A DNA stretch of 64,000 bases from positions 9,725,501 to 9,789,500 of the forward strand of contig NC_082689.1 in assembly GCF_949987515.2 (NCBI RefSeq), read 5' to 3'. The translations under genes were made by a program, and so were the position numbers. Source of the stretch: Delphinus delphis. Taxonomy: Eukaryota > Chordata > Mammalia > Artiodactyla > Delphinidae. Positions 34,962-45,949 of this stretch are shown piece after piece. The notes under the pieces are model-generated. The model was not told where the DNA came from. It made no database searches and was given only the letters and a program-made list of their open reading frames with translations. Every line of letters begins with the position of its first letter. Position 1 is the first letter of the stretch.

Positions 34962-35283
34962 CTCGGGTGATTTTTTTTTTTTTTTTTATAAATTTATTTA
35001 TTTATTTTTGGCTGCATTGGGTCTTCGTTGCTGCACGCGGGCTTTCTCCAGTTGCCAGAGTGGGGGCTACTCTTTTTTGCGGTGTGCGGGCCCCTCATTG
35101 CAGTGGCTTCTCTTGCTGTAGAGCACCGGCTCTAGAGCGCAGGCTCAGCAGCTGTGGTGCACGGGCTTAGCTGCTCCGCGGCATGTGGGATCTTCCTGGA
35201 GCAGGGCTCGAACCTGTATCCCCTGCATCGGCAGGCGTACTCCCAACCACCGCGCCACCAGGCAAGTCCCTCGGGTGATTTTT
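34962..35283 (-). mobile_element. CHR-type SINE, long form
   Basis: Element 34976-35269 with a perfect 14-bp target-site duplication, ctcgggtgattttt, at 34962-34975 and 35270-35283. It has the long-form modules but only one array-like 'cagcagctgtgg' module, so it is shorter than its relatives. The head reads 'gccaccaggcaagtcc', with a change in the usual 'gggaagcc'. Confidence 0.96.
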
Positions 35284-35373
35284 ATACCATGTGTTCACAG
35301 GAGGGACAGTGGGTCACGCAGGGACCTGCCACTTCTGTGACTAAGTTAGCTTGAGGGAAGGGCGTCCCTATTC

Positions 35374-35735
35374 TTTTTTTTAATTTTTAAAAATAAATTT
35401 ATTTATTTATTTTTGGCTGCGTTGGGTCTTCCTTGCTGTGCACGGGCTTTCTCTAGTTGCGGCGAGCGGGGGCTACTCTTCGCGGTGGTGCGCGGGCTTC
35501 TCATTGCGGTGGCCTCTCTTGTTGCGGAGCATGGGCTCTAGGCACACAGGCTTCAGTAGTTGTGGCACATGGGCTCAGTAGTTGTGGCTCGAGGGCTCTA
35601 GAGCGCAGGCTCAGTAGTTGTGGTGAACAGACTTAGTTGCTCTGCGGCATGTGGGATCTTTCTGGACCGGGGCTTGAACCTGTGTCCCCTACATTGGCAG
35701 GGGGATTCTTAACCACTGTGCTACCGGGGAAGCCC
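35374..35735 (-). mobile_element. CHR-type SINE, long form
   Basis: Begins about 90 bp after the preceding copy's right duplication, in the same orientation. Tail 'taaatttatttatttattt' at left, head 'gtgctaccggggaagcccc' at right, three 'cagtagttgtgg' modules (35556, 35577, 35614). No target-site duplication is evident, and head substitutions suggest greater age. Confidence 0.93.
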
Positions 35736-35736
35736 C

Positions 35737-36220
35737 AAAGTGAGTTTTTATAATCATATTTCTTCGTATTTTTTGCTCCTTCTTCCTCAGCTGTGCTCCC
35801 TTTCTCCCCCTTCTCTGGTAACTTTCTTCTTCTTTCCCATCCTGATGTACTGACATGACATCTCAGTGTGGGGAAGGTTGGCCAGGCCTCCGGAGTCTAT
35901 AGATTTCACCGGGCAGGCCATCAAAAATCAATATTCCAGAGGGAGCTGAGTAGTAAAGAGGAGACCAGCTTGCAGAAATGCAGAATTTTATATTATTTTC
36001 TAATTTCCATAAAAAGAAAAATTTAAATGTCCTAGGAGAGTGCCATGATGTTTTTCCTTTTTGATTTTGTTTCTTTTCTTGGAGGACCATTCATATAACA
36101 TGTATCTATATGCTTCATTTTTTTCAGTATGAAGGGTGCAATATTGCTAATGGATCAGGAGATCAACAACGTAGTTCCCTGCGTCCGTGTCAGGTGGGGT
36201 TGCTTAACTTAAAAGACTCT
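35737..36220. other. Unassigned, no gene seen
   Basis: CT-rich near 35780-35850, then plain sequence leading into an L1 fragment. Confidence 0.5.
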
Positions 36221-36224
36221 GAAG

Positions 36225-36915
36225 TATATGCAAGGGAAATAAAATTGGTATCTCAAAGAGATATCTGTACTCCTGTGCTCACTGCAATGTTATTCACAAT
36301 AGCCAAGATATGGAACACACATAAGTGTCTGTCGATGGATGAATGGGTAAAGAAAATGTGATTATCTATCTGTCTATTGATATCTATCTATTGATATCTA
36401 TCTGTCTATCTATCTATCTGTCTCTATAATGGAATACCACTCAGTCATAAAAAGGAAGGAGATTCTGCCATTTGTGACAACATGAATGGACCAGGAGGGC
36501 ATTACGCATTATGTTAAGTGAAATAAGCCAGACAGAGGAAGACAAATACTGTATGTAGAGTCTAAAAAAGTTGAACTCAGAAACAGTAGAATGGTGGTTA
36601 CCAGGGGCTGGGAGGGGGGAAATGGGCAGATGTTGGTCAAAGGGTACAAACTTTCAGTTAGAAAGATGAATAAGTTCTGGAGATCTAGTGTACAGCATGG
36701 TGACTATAGTTAACAATATTGTATACTTGAAATTTGCTAAGAGAGTAGACCTTAAGTGTTTTCCCTACACACGTACCAAAAAAGATGATAGATGTGTTAA
36801 TTAAGGTGATTGTGGTAATCATTTCACAGTGTATACGTGTGTCCAATCATTGCATCATACACTTTAATATATATGATTTAGTCAATTATACCTCAATAAA
36901 AGTAGAAAAAAATAA
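36225..36915 (+). mobile_element. Older L1 3' end, sense
   Basis: Starts within the end of ORF2 ('ctcaaagagatatctgtact', 'ttcacaatagccaagatatg', 'taatggaataccactcagtc') and continues in the 3' UTR ('atggtggttaccaggggctg', 'gtgactatagttaacaatat', 'tcaattatacctcaataaaa'), ending in an A-rich tail. It differs from the artiodactyl ends elsewhere and resembles older mammalian L1MA/L1MB types. A tatc/tgtc microsatellite (36361-36426) has expanded inside it. Confidence 0.82.
36361..36426. repeat. (TATC)n microsatellite
   Basis: Imperfect run of tatc, tgtc and tgata units, about 66 bp, inside the L1 at the ORF2 end. Confidence 0.88.
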
Positions 36916-36966
36916 AAGCCTTGAGGATCACAGGTTTGGGGCCTAATATTAATTTGTTGGGTGATT

Positions 36967-36987
36967 AAGTGTGTGTGTGTGTATGTG

Positions 36988-37043
<56 letters not shown>

Positions 37044-37047
37044 AGAA
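36967..37047. repeat. (TG)n(AG)n compound dinucleotide repeat
   Basis: About 30 bp of alternating tg, interrupted at 'tatgtgg', then about 40 bp of ag, ending 'agaagagag'. It is purine-rich on the plus strand. A short frame encodes an Arg-Glu repeat that is an artefact. Confidence 0.95.
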
Positions 37048-38387
37048 CATTCTCCTAGATTCCCAGTGTAACGTGAAAATATTGCTCTTTCACATCTGTG
37101 TATGCAGTTGTACTTCTTGGAGGCTTTTTTTCTGCCATTACCCTCCCTCTGTTACGTATACATGTTCCTCAAAATCTTCCATGTCTGATTTCATTTTCTT
37201 CTCCAGCCTTAAGTCACAGTGTCACTGGATCTGATGTAACATCCTTGTGGAAAACCCATCTAACTCTGCAGCCTCGTTGCATCCCTGTCCCTTCAGCGCA
37301 TCTGCCTTCACACCTGCCCTGTTTCAGCCATTCTCACCCCTGACCATGTCCCATACCATTGACTTCTGGAATCTCCAAGTCCAATGTCCCATGTGTACCA
37401 TCGCCGTGCATTCTCCAGCTGCTCACTCACTCATTCCCACCACCCCTCTGCCAACTTTGCCCAGATCTCCAGGGCTTTTAAGGTTTCATTTTCTCCCGCC
37501 CAGTCCCTCCCAGACCCCAGACAACTCTTTCCTATCTTCCTTTCCCATCTGCCAGTTAGGATCTCCTGATCCATCACTTGGCCCAGCCTCTTGCCAATGC
37601 TCTCAGCATCCTTACCCCTTTGGACATTCTGCTGCACCAGCTCGGCAAACCACAACCCACGTCTGTCCAGGTGTTGACCTTCTTTGTTCCAAATCCAGGC
37701 TGATGAGCTCTGCTAGGGGAAGTCACCCATCCTGGAGATGGGTGCCACTGGGTGTGCCTGGCCTCCAACCTCTCCTGGGTCCTCAGCCTGTCCAGAGAGC
37801 CTTCCATGGCCCCAGTAACCTGTCCATGCCATCCAGTTCCTGGCGTAGCCTCAGTTCCATCGTGCACACATTGCTCTGAGACAACCACCACCTCACACGC
37901 TGAGAGCCTGTTGTGATATCTTTCTCTTTCTCTTCATGTTGACTCTGATGGAAAAGAAGTACAGTAAAAATAAACTGATCTGAAATTTTTCTCGATTCCA
38001 GAAACTATCATAGATATTTGAAATTGCCTTGAACCTTCCCACTCGTTGTACAGCATGAGCAGAGGAAAAGGTGTTTCTACTGAAGGCTTTTTTGTGGGAC
38101 GGGCTGAGCTACTTTCTCTTGTATCAGCTGATGGTAATGTTTTGCTCCCTGTTCACCTATCTTTAAATAATTTGGCACAATTCTATATTAATCCTTCAAC
38201 AAAGCTATGATTCCATGAGTGGGAAGTATCACATTGTAGTGTAACCTTGAAACATGCAGATCAGAGCTTAGAGCCGAGGAGACAAAGACCTTCCACAATA
38301 GAATCAAAGTTGAGCTGACCTTACTTCGTGAAAGCACCCCTGGGTTGATACTAGCCTTTTATAGTTTTTTTAGTCTTGTAACCTTTT
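37048..38387. other. Unassigned, includes a 210-codon open frame
   Basis: 37247-37879 (plus) stays open for 210 codons in C-rich, low-stop sequence. The product is rich in Ser, Pro and His, with no domain, signal peptide or repeat I recognise. A minus-strand frame overlaps it (37574-37891). I take it as chance, though it is the longest non-repeat frame in the window. Confidence 0.35.
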
Positions 38388-38667
38388 AAAATAGCCTCTG
38401 CAGAGGGGTGGGAGGAGAAGGATAAATTAGGAGTTTAGGATTAAAATATACACACTACTATATATAAAATAGATAACCAACAGGGACCTACTGTACAGCA
38501 CAGGGAACTCTACTCAATATCTTGTAATAACCTATAATGGAAAAGAATCTAAAAAAGATTATCTATCTGTCTATCTATCTGAAGCACTTTGCTGTACATC
38601 TGCAACTAACACAACATTGTAAATCGACTCTATAAAAATAACAAAAATAAAAAAAATAGCCTCTGCA
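38388..38667 (+). mobile_element. Short L1 insertion with perfect duplication
   Basis: A 250-bp, 5'-truncated L1 3' end (38403-38652) with a perfect 15-bp target-site duplication, aaaatagcctctgca, at 38388-38402 and 38653-38667. Blocks include 'gataaattaggagtttagga', 'ctgtacagcacagggaactc' and 'cactttgctgtacatctgca'. A tatc microsatellite sits at 38559-38580. A complete example of truncated retrotransposition. Confidence 0.95.
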
Positions 38668-39955
38668 CAGAGCTCACAGTGCTGTAGTTTAAGAGGCACA
38701 TTGGAAGAGGGCCCAATGAAAAGCAATCGGGGCTGGTGCGGGGGTCGAGGGGGGCTGGTTCTGCTGATGCAGTTTCTTCAAGGACTCTTGCATAAATATC
38801 TGTTGGTAACTAAGGTCCAAGTTCAAATGGAGGCTGACCCTTGGAGGAGGAAGCCAGAGTTTGCGGTCCCCGTTACTTAATTGGTGAAAATATGCAAGTT
38901 CTGTGAACTCTTGATTCCAACATGGAGCTACTGTCAGAGGCCTGCTCCTGAGTCCTGGGGGGTTTGAGCCCTGGTCTTCATTTCCTGGCTCCATCCTTTG
39001 GTGGCCAACTGCTTGGGTTTTATGTATTGAGCCTGAGGTCCCGGCCTCATTAGAGCTTTGCTCTTAGCCTCTTTCAAGATGTAAAGACAAAGCATCAGAA
39101 GCTTATTTTTAGTTCTATAAGGTATTCAAAAATTGCCTTCATTGCTCTTATTCTTTATTGAATGTCCATAAGTTTTCAGAGAAGACGTTTCAATGTGTAA
39201 AAAACTGTCAGAGGGAAAACAGCCTAAGATAATTTGTATTCTAGTAGGAAACGCTGTTTTCTCATTTCCAAAAGCTGCTTTTCCATAGCTTTGTCTTGTT
39301 TCTCTGTGCTTTTTTTGGAGACTTCATGGTATGGTCATAGAGGTCCCTAACTTCCGTGTGTATTAGTCCTAATTGGAGAGCATGGTGGGTGAATAAAGCT
39401 TGGCCCACTTCTGGTGGCTGCCATTCAGGAGGCTGGGATGGGGCCCAGGTGTCCACATGGCATAGGGATTCCCCAGATGGTTCTGCTGCAGGTGGATCAC
39501 GTGGTCACAGACACTGAGAAACTCTCTGGAATCCAGCCCTGGAGCAGAAGCCTGGACACCTGGCCCTGAGGCTTTGGGTTCTTTGGATTAGTGAGTTCAT
39601 TGCTTTGGAATTTCTTAATCTGTGAAGTGGGTTGAGTGAGATTATTTCACCCACACAGTTTTCTAGATAATCTCTGATAGTTTGTTCCAAAGAAATGACT
39701 GTCTGACTTAGTAGCGAAAGGATAAAATTCTTATTAGTATTTTTGTTTTATTTTAGACTTTTGGCCACAGGTTTAGCAGGTCCTGGTAGATAAGTAGGTC
39801 CTGCGTTTGATCAAGTTATTTAAATAATTAGAAAATATCTGCATATTTTGATTGAAATTAAATCCATGTCACATGGGAAGATACACCTTTGTAAGCCTTT
39901 CTTTCCTTCTACTCATGCAGGTCTCATATGACAAGGTGCAGATTGAAAAAGAGAG
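38668..39955. other. Unassigned, no gene seen
   Basis: No exon or firm repeat. The 101-residue minus-strand frame at 38689-38994 has no family likeness. Confidence 0.5.
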
Positions 39956-40335
39956 TTGAAGTGTTTTCCATATGGATAGCCAATTATCCCACACTATTTT
40001 GTTGAAAAGAGTATTCTTTTTCCATTAATTTACCTTGATGCCTTTGCCAAAAATCAGTTGACCATTTGTTTGTGTCTACTTCTGGACTCTGTTCCACTGA
40101 TCTCTTTGTCTGTCTTTAGGCCAATACTACACTGCCTTGCTTACTGTAGGTAATCTGTACTATCTGGTAGTTTTGAGATCACATAGTGTAAATCCTCTAA
40201 CTTCATTCTTCTTCAAAAATCAATTGGTTCTTTTAGTCCTTTATATATTTCCTTATAAATTTTAGAATCAGTTTTTTTCAGTAGCTGGAAAAAGCCTGCT
40301 AGGATTGTAACTAGGATTGTTTGGAAACTATAGCT
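39956..40335 (-). mobile_element. Old L1 ORF2 fragment, antisense
   Basis: 'ccaattatcccacactattt', 'gttgaaaagagtattctttt', 'ctgttccactgatctctttg' and 'actacactgccttgcttact' correspond in order to an inverted L1 ORF2 region downstream of the reverse transcriptase. The same segment lies in the younger L1 at 63100-63290. Heavily diverged, no open frame. Confidence 0.72.
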
Positions 40336-40372
40336 CCATTGAAAAGAATTGATATGTAAACCGCTGCAATCC

Positions 40373-40388
40373 ACCCCCCCCCACCCCC
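40373..40388. repeat. C-rich run
   Basis: Poly-C interrupted once by A, next to 'cacccccgcc'. Confidence 0.8.
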
Positions 40389-40699
40389 GCCACATCATGT
40401 TAGCTTTTGGTTTTAAGGGATTTCTCATAATTTAAGGAAGAGAAATTCTGATTAGAAAATGTATACTCTGAATAGAAAATAGATAATGAGTTCAAATTTT
40501 CACTAGTAGGCTCCATGTGGCATCTATCCAAGCTATTAACATGGTAATAGGAATGTTAAATGATTTTCTTAAAGCAACTTAGTAATTTTTGAAAGAAACT
40601 AACTGAAGTAAAATGTGCAAATTAAAAATGATGGTATTTTCATGTTAACCAAAAGCCAAATGCCTTCATGTCCGTTTAAAATAATTAAGAGGATAGTAT
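40389..40699. other. Unassigned AT-rich stretch
   Basis: Nothing recognisable. Confidence 0.5.
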
Positions 40700-40740
40700 A
40701 GGATTGGCCAAAATGTTCATTCGGGTTTTTCCATAACATC
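40700..40740. mobile_element. Half of a mariner-like MITE
   Basis: 'attggccaaaatgttcattc' followed by 'gggtttttccataacatctt' matches one arm of the short inverted-repeat mariner-type element common in cetartiodactyls. The complementary arm is not found nearby. A TA lies just before it, as expected for the insertion site. Confidence 0.6.
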
Positions 40741-40819
40741 TTACTAACAATATTAGAGCTCGGCTTTTCCTCTTAAGAGCAGTGGTAAATACTAACAACC
40801 GACTAAAGAAAAAAAAAAG

Positions 40820-40905
40820 AGCCCTGATTTGTAGCATTTGCCAATTTCTGTGGTGTAAATACTTCCACTACAGCTGATTTCAGGCTACCAAGGTGAAGGC
40901 TCTCA
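40820..40905 (-). repeat. Unnamed ancient repeat, copy 3, inverted
   Basis: Its reverse complement has 'cttggtagcctgaaatcagc', 'gtggaagtatttacaccaca' and 'gaaattggcaaatgctacaa', matching 31075-31185 closely. It ends at an A run (40808-40818) rather than continuing to the 'gttaaac' block. Confidence 0.55.
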
Positions 40906-41454
40906 ACACAGAGATGCATACTAGCACTCCATTGTATAGAATTTCCATCATCCAGGTACAATAGATGTAAGTAACTTCGAGAGCATAGATGACAATAAAA
41001 TGTAAAATAATTAGGAAGAGATGGGTTTGAGTATTTATTGCCTTTGCTTTTAATATAATTTACTTAATTGTAATTTTGCTTAATTTTTCGTAATGGCTGT
41101 ATTTAACAACTGGCTCACAGAGTTCTTAAAAATTTCATAATTAGCAAGTTGGAATAAGCCACTGTGGGCCAAGAGTAAACAGTAAAGCATTTTTCATATC
41201 AAACTGAACTAGTAGTTAACGAGTTAATGTCAAATAAAGCAAAATACAAGGAGGCTTGTTATGTTTTGTAAATTTAAATTCTTGATTCAACAATTCTGAA
41301 CTGATGGGGTTGAGTAGGCATTATCTTTTTATTAATTAAGTCATTGGTGCAACTGTGTGTGTGTGTCTGTGTTTTGAGGGGGTGGGAGTGGGCCAGGGAA
41401 GATCAGCTGGAACTTTTCCTTAATTCAGGTGGGATGCGTGAGGTAACAGATTGA
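40906..41454. other. Unassigned AT-rich stretch
   Basis: No exon. A short tg run lies at 41355-41372. Confidence 0.5.
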
Positions 41455-41880
41455 TCCAAACATGTAATGGCTCCTCATAGAAATTTATTTCTCACTCATG
41501 CAGTAATGGTAGTCCAGGCCAGTTCCAGGTGATTATGGTTGATTTTGTTCCTTTTTTGGAAGGTGTCTGCTCCACTCAGTCATTCAGGGACCAGGCTAAA
41601 GACAGCTCTGCAACTTTATGCAGGGTCACGTAGAGGTTTCATTCTGGTCATCGGAAAGAGACTGAGCCTGGAGGCACAGTAGGTGGGGGGTGGTTTGTAT
41701 GGCCAGGCCTAGAAGTGGTTCTAGCACCTCCTTCTTCCATTTCATTGGCTGCACCACAGTCACGTGACCACACTCAGCTGCAAGAGTGGCTGGGAAGTGT
41801 AGTCCTTTGGTGTACGAGGGAGAGGAGCAAGGCAGATTTGGGGGAACAGGTCGCAGTTCCTGTCATGTCATTGCTTCATA
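41455..41880. repeat. Ancient LTR-like repeat, family uncertain
   Basis: 'atagaaatttatttctcact', 'cattggctgcaccacagtca', 'cgtgaccacactcagctgca' and 'agagtggctgggaagtgtag' form the layout of an old mammalian LTR-type repeat in reverse. I cannot name it. Confidence 0.5.
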
Positions 41881-41914
41881 CTTTTTTAGCTGTCCTGATG
41901 CAGCATGATTTGGG

Positions 41915-42065
41915 GAGTGTTGGCCTAGAGGTCAGAGGATTTGAGTTTAGGTGAGTTTAATCAATAACTCTTCTTGGGCAAGCCCAATCCTCTCTCTGAG
42001 CCTCAGTTTCTTCCTCTGTAAAATTCAGGGATTGAACTAGCTCCTCCCTAGTTCTGTGACTCTGC
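41915..42065 (+). repeat. MIR SINE fossil, sense
   Basis: 'gcctagaggtcagaggattt', 'cttcttgggcaagcccaatc', 'tctgagcctcagtttcttcc' and 'tctgtaaaattcagggattg' follow the MIR core in sense. Confidence 0.75.
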
Positions 42066-42424
42066 TAATTCATTCCCTACTCAGCATTCGCTGTTCTTTC
42101 CTTTCTGGTCTCCTGGGGGTGGCTTTTGTTTATCTGTTGGTCCTGATGTGAACCTTTTTCTGCAGTGGAAACTTGTATTTCCTATGACTTGGCAGCTCTG
42201 TCCACCTGCCTGGCTTGGGACCAGGGCCATGGAGCCCAGGGCACTCCTGACTCCGGGGTTCTGACTGCACCTGTTCTGTCTGGGGAGAACCGTGCGTGGT
42301 GCAGGTCAGAGGTTTGTCAGGAAGCTGTTCTCATTTTGCTTCACTCAGGAAAGTGCCAAGTTCAATATGGAGGTGCAGACATTTTGCCTCAGCAAACAAC
42401 ATCTTGGAGGAATTATAGTTGCCA

Positions 42425-42548
42425 TGGAGGAACGCAACCTCTCGAGTCAGATTGCCTGGGTTCAAATCCCTGCTCTGCTTTTCTGAGTTGTGTAACTGAG
42501 GCCACATTACTTAGCCTTTCTGTGCCTCGGTTTCCTCCTCTGTAAATG
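42425..42548 (+). repeat. MIR SINE fossil, sense
   Basis: 'gagtcagattgcctgggttc', 'aaatccctgctctgcttttc', 'acttagcctttctgtgcctc' and 'ggtttcctcctctgtaaatg' are a clear MIR core. Confidence 0.85.
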
Positions 42549-43499
42549 TTGTTTAAGATAAAATTTAAAAAATAAGATAAATGTATAATTTAAAACATTT
42601 TTATATAAAATAACCCTCAGAGTGTTTTTTGAGGAGGAGGGAAACTAATACATGTAAATGCTATAAAAAGTATTGTTTTTGGTGGTGGTGTTATTAATAC
42701 CATTATTATTGCACAGAGGATTTAAGGAAATGGTGCTCTTATGGGCATTGTGAACAGGAAATAAAAAAGGGTCAAGATCTGGTGATTTTAAAATTGTCAG
42801 TTGGTTCAGTAGGTTGTGCAGTGTCGCCTGTTCACCAGAAATAGAAAACTGCCCCCCAGTTATGCCATGGGTGCTCTTCCCCTTCTTTTCCTACTGCCTT
42901 TACCCTCATCCTCCCACCCTCCTTCAATCCCTTTTCCTCCATGAGAAGTAAAGACAGTGGGACTTAGGATGGCACTAAAGTGTCAGACTGAGTGCTGCAG
43001 ACATTTAAATCAGTTGAGCATCTTTCAGCATGTCTAGCCCTCTTCCCACTTCTATACTCTGCAGACATTGCTAATCAATGTGGGAATTTTTTCCTGCTGA
43101 ACCTCAGGGCCTCCAAAGGAAGAGGTTATAGTCAAAACACTTAACATGTGGTATTGTTTGACCAAGCAGAGCCAACCCTAGCCAGAGGGCTGGAGGTCCC
43201 CTGTGGCACCAGGCATTAACCCCTTAGTTGCTGGGCTTGTTGGGAGATCAAGGGGTTTGTAGGGAAAACGTGAGGGCGTCCAAGGCAGTGGGAGTCAGGG
43301 AGAGGGGAAGACATGGGTGTGCTCAGAGCAGCACGGAGCAACGGAAGTATTTCACTATGTTAATAATTGGTATAGCTGTCCTCGTACGGAATACTAACCT
43401 TGCACAGAATCGTTTTCAACACCTCCACTGCCACAGACCACACTGCAGCTTGAGATGAAACGCAGCTGACAGTCAAGCATTATAAGATGTGGTTCAAAG
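42549..43499. other. Unassigned, no gene seen
   Basis: Plain non-coding sequence. The 76-residue frame at 43228-43458 has no recognised family. Confidence 0.5.
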
Positions 43500-43650
43500 A
43501 AGCGGGTCACTGCTGTTCTTGAAAGTTACGGAGAAGACTTTGTGGAGAGGATGGATTTGGTCTGGGCCCTGAAGGGTCCGTTGGCAGAAGGGAAAAAGGG
43601 CATTTCAGGTGAGGGAAAAGGATGAACAGACAGGCCACTGTGAGCCTGAC
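43500..43650 (-). repeat. L2 LINE fragment, antisense
   Basis: 'gagaagactttgtggagagg', 'ggtctgggccctgaagggtc' and 'aaaagggcatttcaggtgag' fit the inverted L2 segment for 'secretion of lost reading frame' type 3' region. A minus-strand frame of 139 residues overlaps it and is not a gene. Confidence 0.5.
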
Positions 43651-44225
43651 AAGGGAGGCAGGCCCCTCTTCCTGGCTTCCTGGAAGATGCTGTGCCAGGT
43701 TGCCATGGTGACAACAGACTCCTTTGGGCCAGCAGCCTTGTGAAGCCACCAGAGCAGAAAAGATGGGCAATTCCCCAGTTCCCATTTTTGCCCAGACTGA
43801 AATGGCAGTAAATGCCAATCTGTTTTCCTCCAGAAAAAGTGATTTCTCTTTGAGTCTTACATCATCAGTTCCAAAGAGAAAATAATTCACCAAAAACAAA
43901 CGTAAATATATCACTATAAAATGCACTCCTTTTCTGTTTTTCTCTTCTTTGGGTAGATGTGTCTAGTATTCACAAGTAAAATCATACTACTTTCAGAATT
44001 AGCCTGAAGACAACCTAACTGCTTGAGAAAAATCATTTCTCCAAATTTATTAAGTAAGAAATACTGCAGGGGTGAAGTGAGGCTATAGTGAATTTTATAC
44101 TGGGAGTGAGAAGGCTTGAGCGGCACCCTTGGTTCTCCTCTTAAACAGGAGATTGTTACCTCCTGCCAATTAATTTCCTCCTTACAAAGTGAGTTAACAT
44201 CATCATTTCAGAGAAAGTTTGGCGG
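43651..44225. other. Unassigned, no gene seen
   Basis: No exon or firm repeat. Confidence 0.5.
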
Positions 44226-44297
44226 AAAAAAAAAAAAGAAAAGGATGGAAAGTAGGAAGGAAGGAAGGAAGGATGGAAGGAAGGAAGGAAGGAAAAA
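44226..44297. repeat. (GGAA)n microsatellite with A run
   Basis: Twelve As, then gaaaaggatgg, then about ten ggaa units interrupted by ggat. An open frame over it is a Lys/Glu/Arg/Gly repeat and an artefact. Confidence 0.93.
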
Positions 44298-44309
44298 TCC
44301 GTTAACTCA

Positions 44310-44460
44310 AACACAGCTCTATAATGTTTTGTTTATTTTCCCCTCGTATTTGTTTAAAAGTTTTAAGCAAGCTTGTAATCATAGTCTACTTTTAATTTTG
44401 TATCCCGCCTCCTCACTTCACCCGCTGTTGTTTACATTTTTCCTAGGCTGTGTATGTGTG
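44310..44460 (+). repeat. Ancient LINE 3' region fragment
   Basis: 'tttgtttattttcccctcgt', 'agtctacttttaattttgta' and 'tcccgcctcctcacttcacc' align with 45172-45290 in the same orientation. Another diverged copy of the same old LINE. Confidence 0.5.
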
Positions 44461-44989
44461 GCATTGTCTCTTGGTTGAGGGAAAGTCATAGCATGGATGC
44501 TGAGTGATGGAGTTTATAATTTACTCATTAAGCTCAGAATCTTCATGGCATTTTCACTTGGATAGATATTCTGGTGTCTTGTGTTTTAAGGCAACTGCTA
44601 ATGTGCTTAGCTTCAGGCCCTCTTTGCTTTAGGCCCTCTGCATGAATACTGTCCCCAGCCTCCTGTGACCTGAGTCAAGTTCCCCAACAGTAGGAGTCCA
44701 GGGGACAGAGTAGCCTTGCCCAGAGAGGGTGCTGTACTCATGGGTGGAGCTGGCCTCTCTTGGATGTGGGTTCTTTGACCCAGAGGGGCCAGAAACTAGG
44801 GTGGCTTGGGCCCTGCTGTCCTCTCTGCCCTGGCCCTGGGGCGACAGCCATTGAATGGTGGGCTGCTGGGTAGGCATGCTTCCCCAGGCTTGGAGGGAGC
44901 CTTCCTATTTCTGCACCAACCTGCACAAGCTTAGATTTCATGTGTGTCCTTGTTTCAGCCTTAATATTTGGGGTTGATTTTTAGTGTCC
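44461..44989. other. Unassigned, no gene seen
   Basis: GC rises at 44640-44900. Frames on the minus strand (82 and 67 residues) lack any family likeness. Confidence 0.45.
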
Positions 44990-45720
44990 TCAATTTTTAA
45001 AATCATTGTTTTTATTACTTTAGATTCACTTTAGCTTCTCAAAGGAGTTTTATTCCTTTATTTGTTTAGTCCTTAAGAAAGCTTTTATTTCTGTATTACA
45101 AAAGTGGGATCATACCATGACAAGAAGTTCAGCAAAAAAGAGAAAAATACCCATAATCTAAATACAACTCATGTTTTTTGTTTATTCCCTGTTAACGTTC
45201 AACCTGTTTAACCAAGTCATAAGCATGGTGTATGAATAAATTTATATCTTGCTTCTTCACTTAACCTGCCATTGTTCATATCTTTCCATGTTGTTTGAGA
45301 GTTTATGACTTTTCATGGTTGCAGTATTCTATGTGGTGATCGTACCATCATTGGTTTAACAATTGTTCTTGTGTCACACATTCAGTTTTCTCCAAATTTG
45401 CTATTAAAACATTTTTTTGATGTTCGATGTTGAACTTATAACTTTTCCTATATGAAATTAGAGCTGTTTTATGCCACTTGTTTACTTATGGCCTGATGGG
45501 TTTCCCAAAAGATTTTACCGATTTGCAGTGGCATAGACAGTGTTGAGAACAGCCATTTCATTGAACACTTGCTGACATTTGATACACTACTCCTAATTAG
45601 TAATTTATTTGCTTTTGCTAATTAAGTAGGGAAGGAGGCTATCTTGTTTTAATTTGCATTTTTAATTGCTGGTAGGCTTGAACTTTCTCCCAAGGTTGTT
45701 CATTTTGTCGAGCTTTTACT
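44990..45720 (+). repeat. Ancient LINE 3' region
   Basis: 'tttctgtattacaaaagtgg', 'aaaaatacccataatctaaa', 'atatcttgcttcttcactta', 'ttcatatctttccatgttgt', 'gttgcagtattctatgtggt' and 'aatttgcatttttaattgct'. A diverged sense copy, related to 32580-33180. Confidence 0.6.
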
Positions 45721-45949
45721 TTGTGAACTATCTTTTTAGATTCTTTGAATATTTGGGCCTAATGTTTTTCTTACTGTTTTAGATAAGAAACATGTTAACA
45801 CTTTGCTGCGAATACCGGTTTGTTTCCCATTTAGCATCCTTTCTGGACTGATATTTCTGTTGCAATGATCTGGACTTCCTGTATTAATACCACAATTTAA
45901 GTGGTGCTGCTTTGTAACTCTTTTAGAACCTCCTATATATGTCTTCTGT
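45721..45949. other. Unassigned, no gene seen
   Basis: Possibly more of the old LINE, too diverged to say. Confidence 0.45.

Noticed and set aside
37247..37879. 210-codon open frame on the plus strand
   Set aside because: The longest frame outside repeats, but the product is a Ser/Pro/His-rich chain with no domain, the region is C-rich with few stops, another frame overlaps on the minus strand, and no splice or promoter context is visible.
44116..44478. 120-residue frame with Lys/Arg/Gly-rich centre
   Set aside because: Produced by the A run and GGAA microsatellite.
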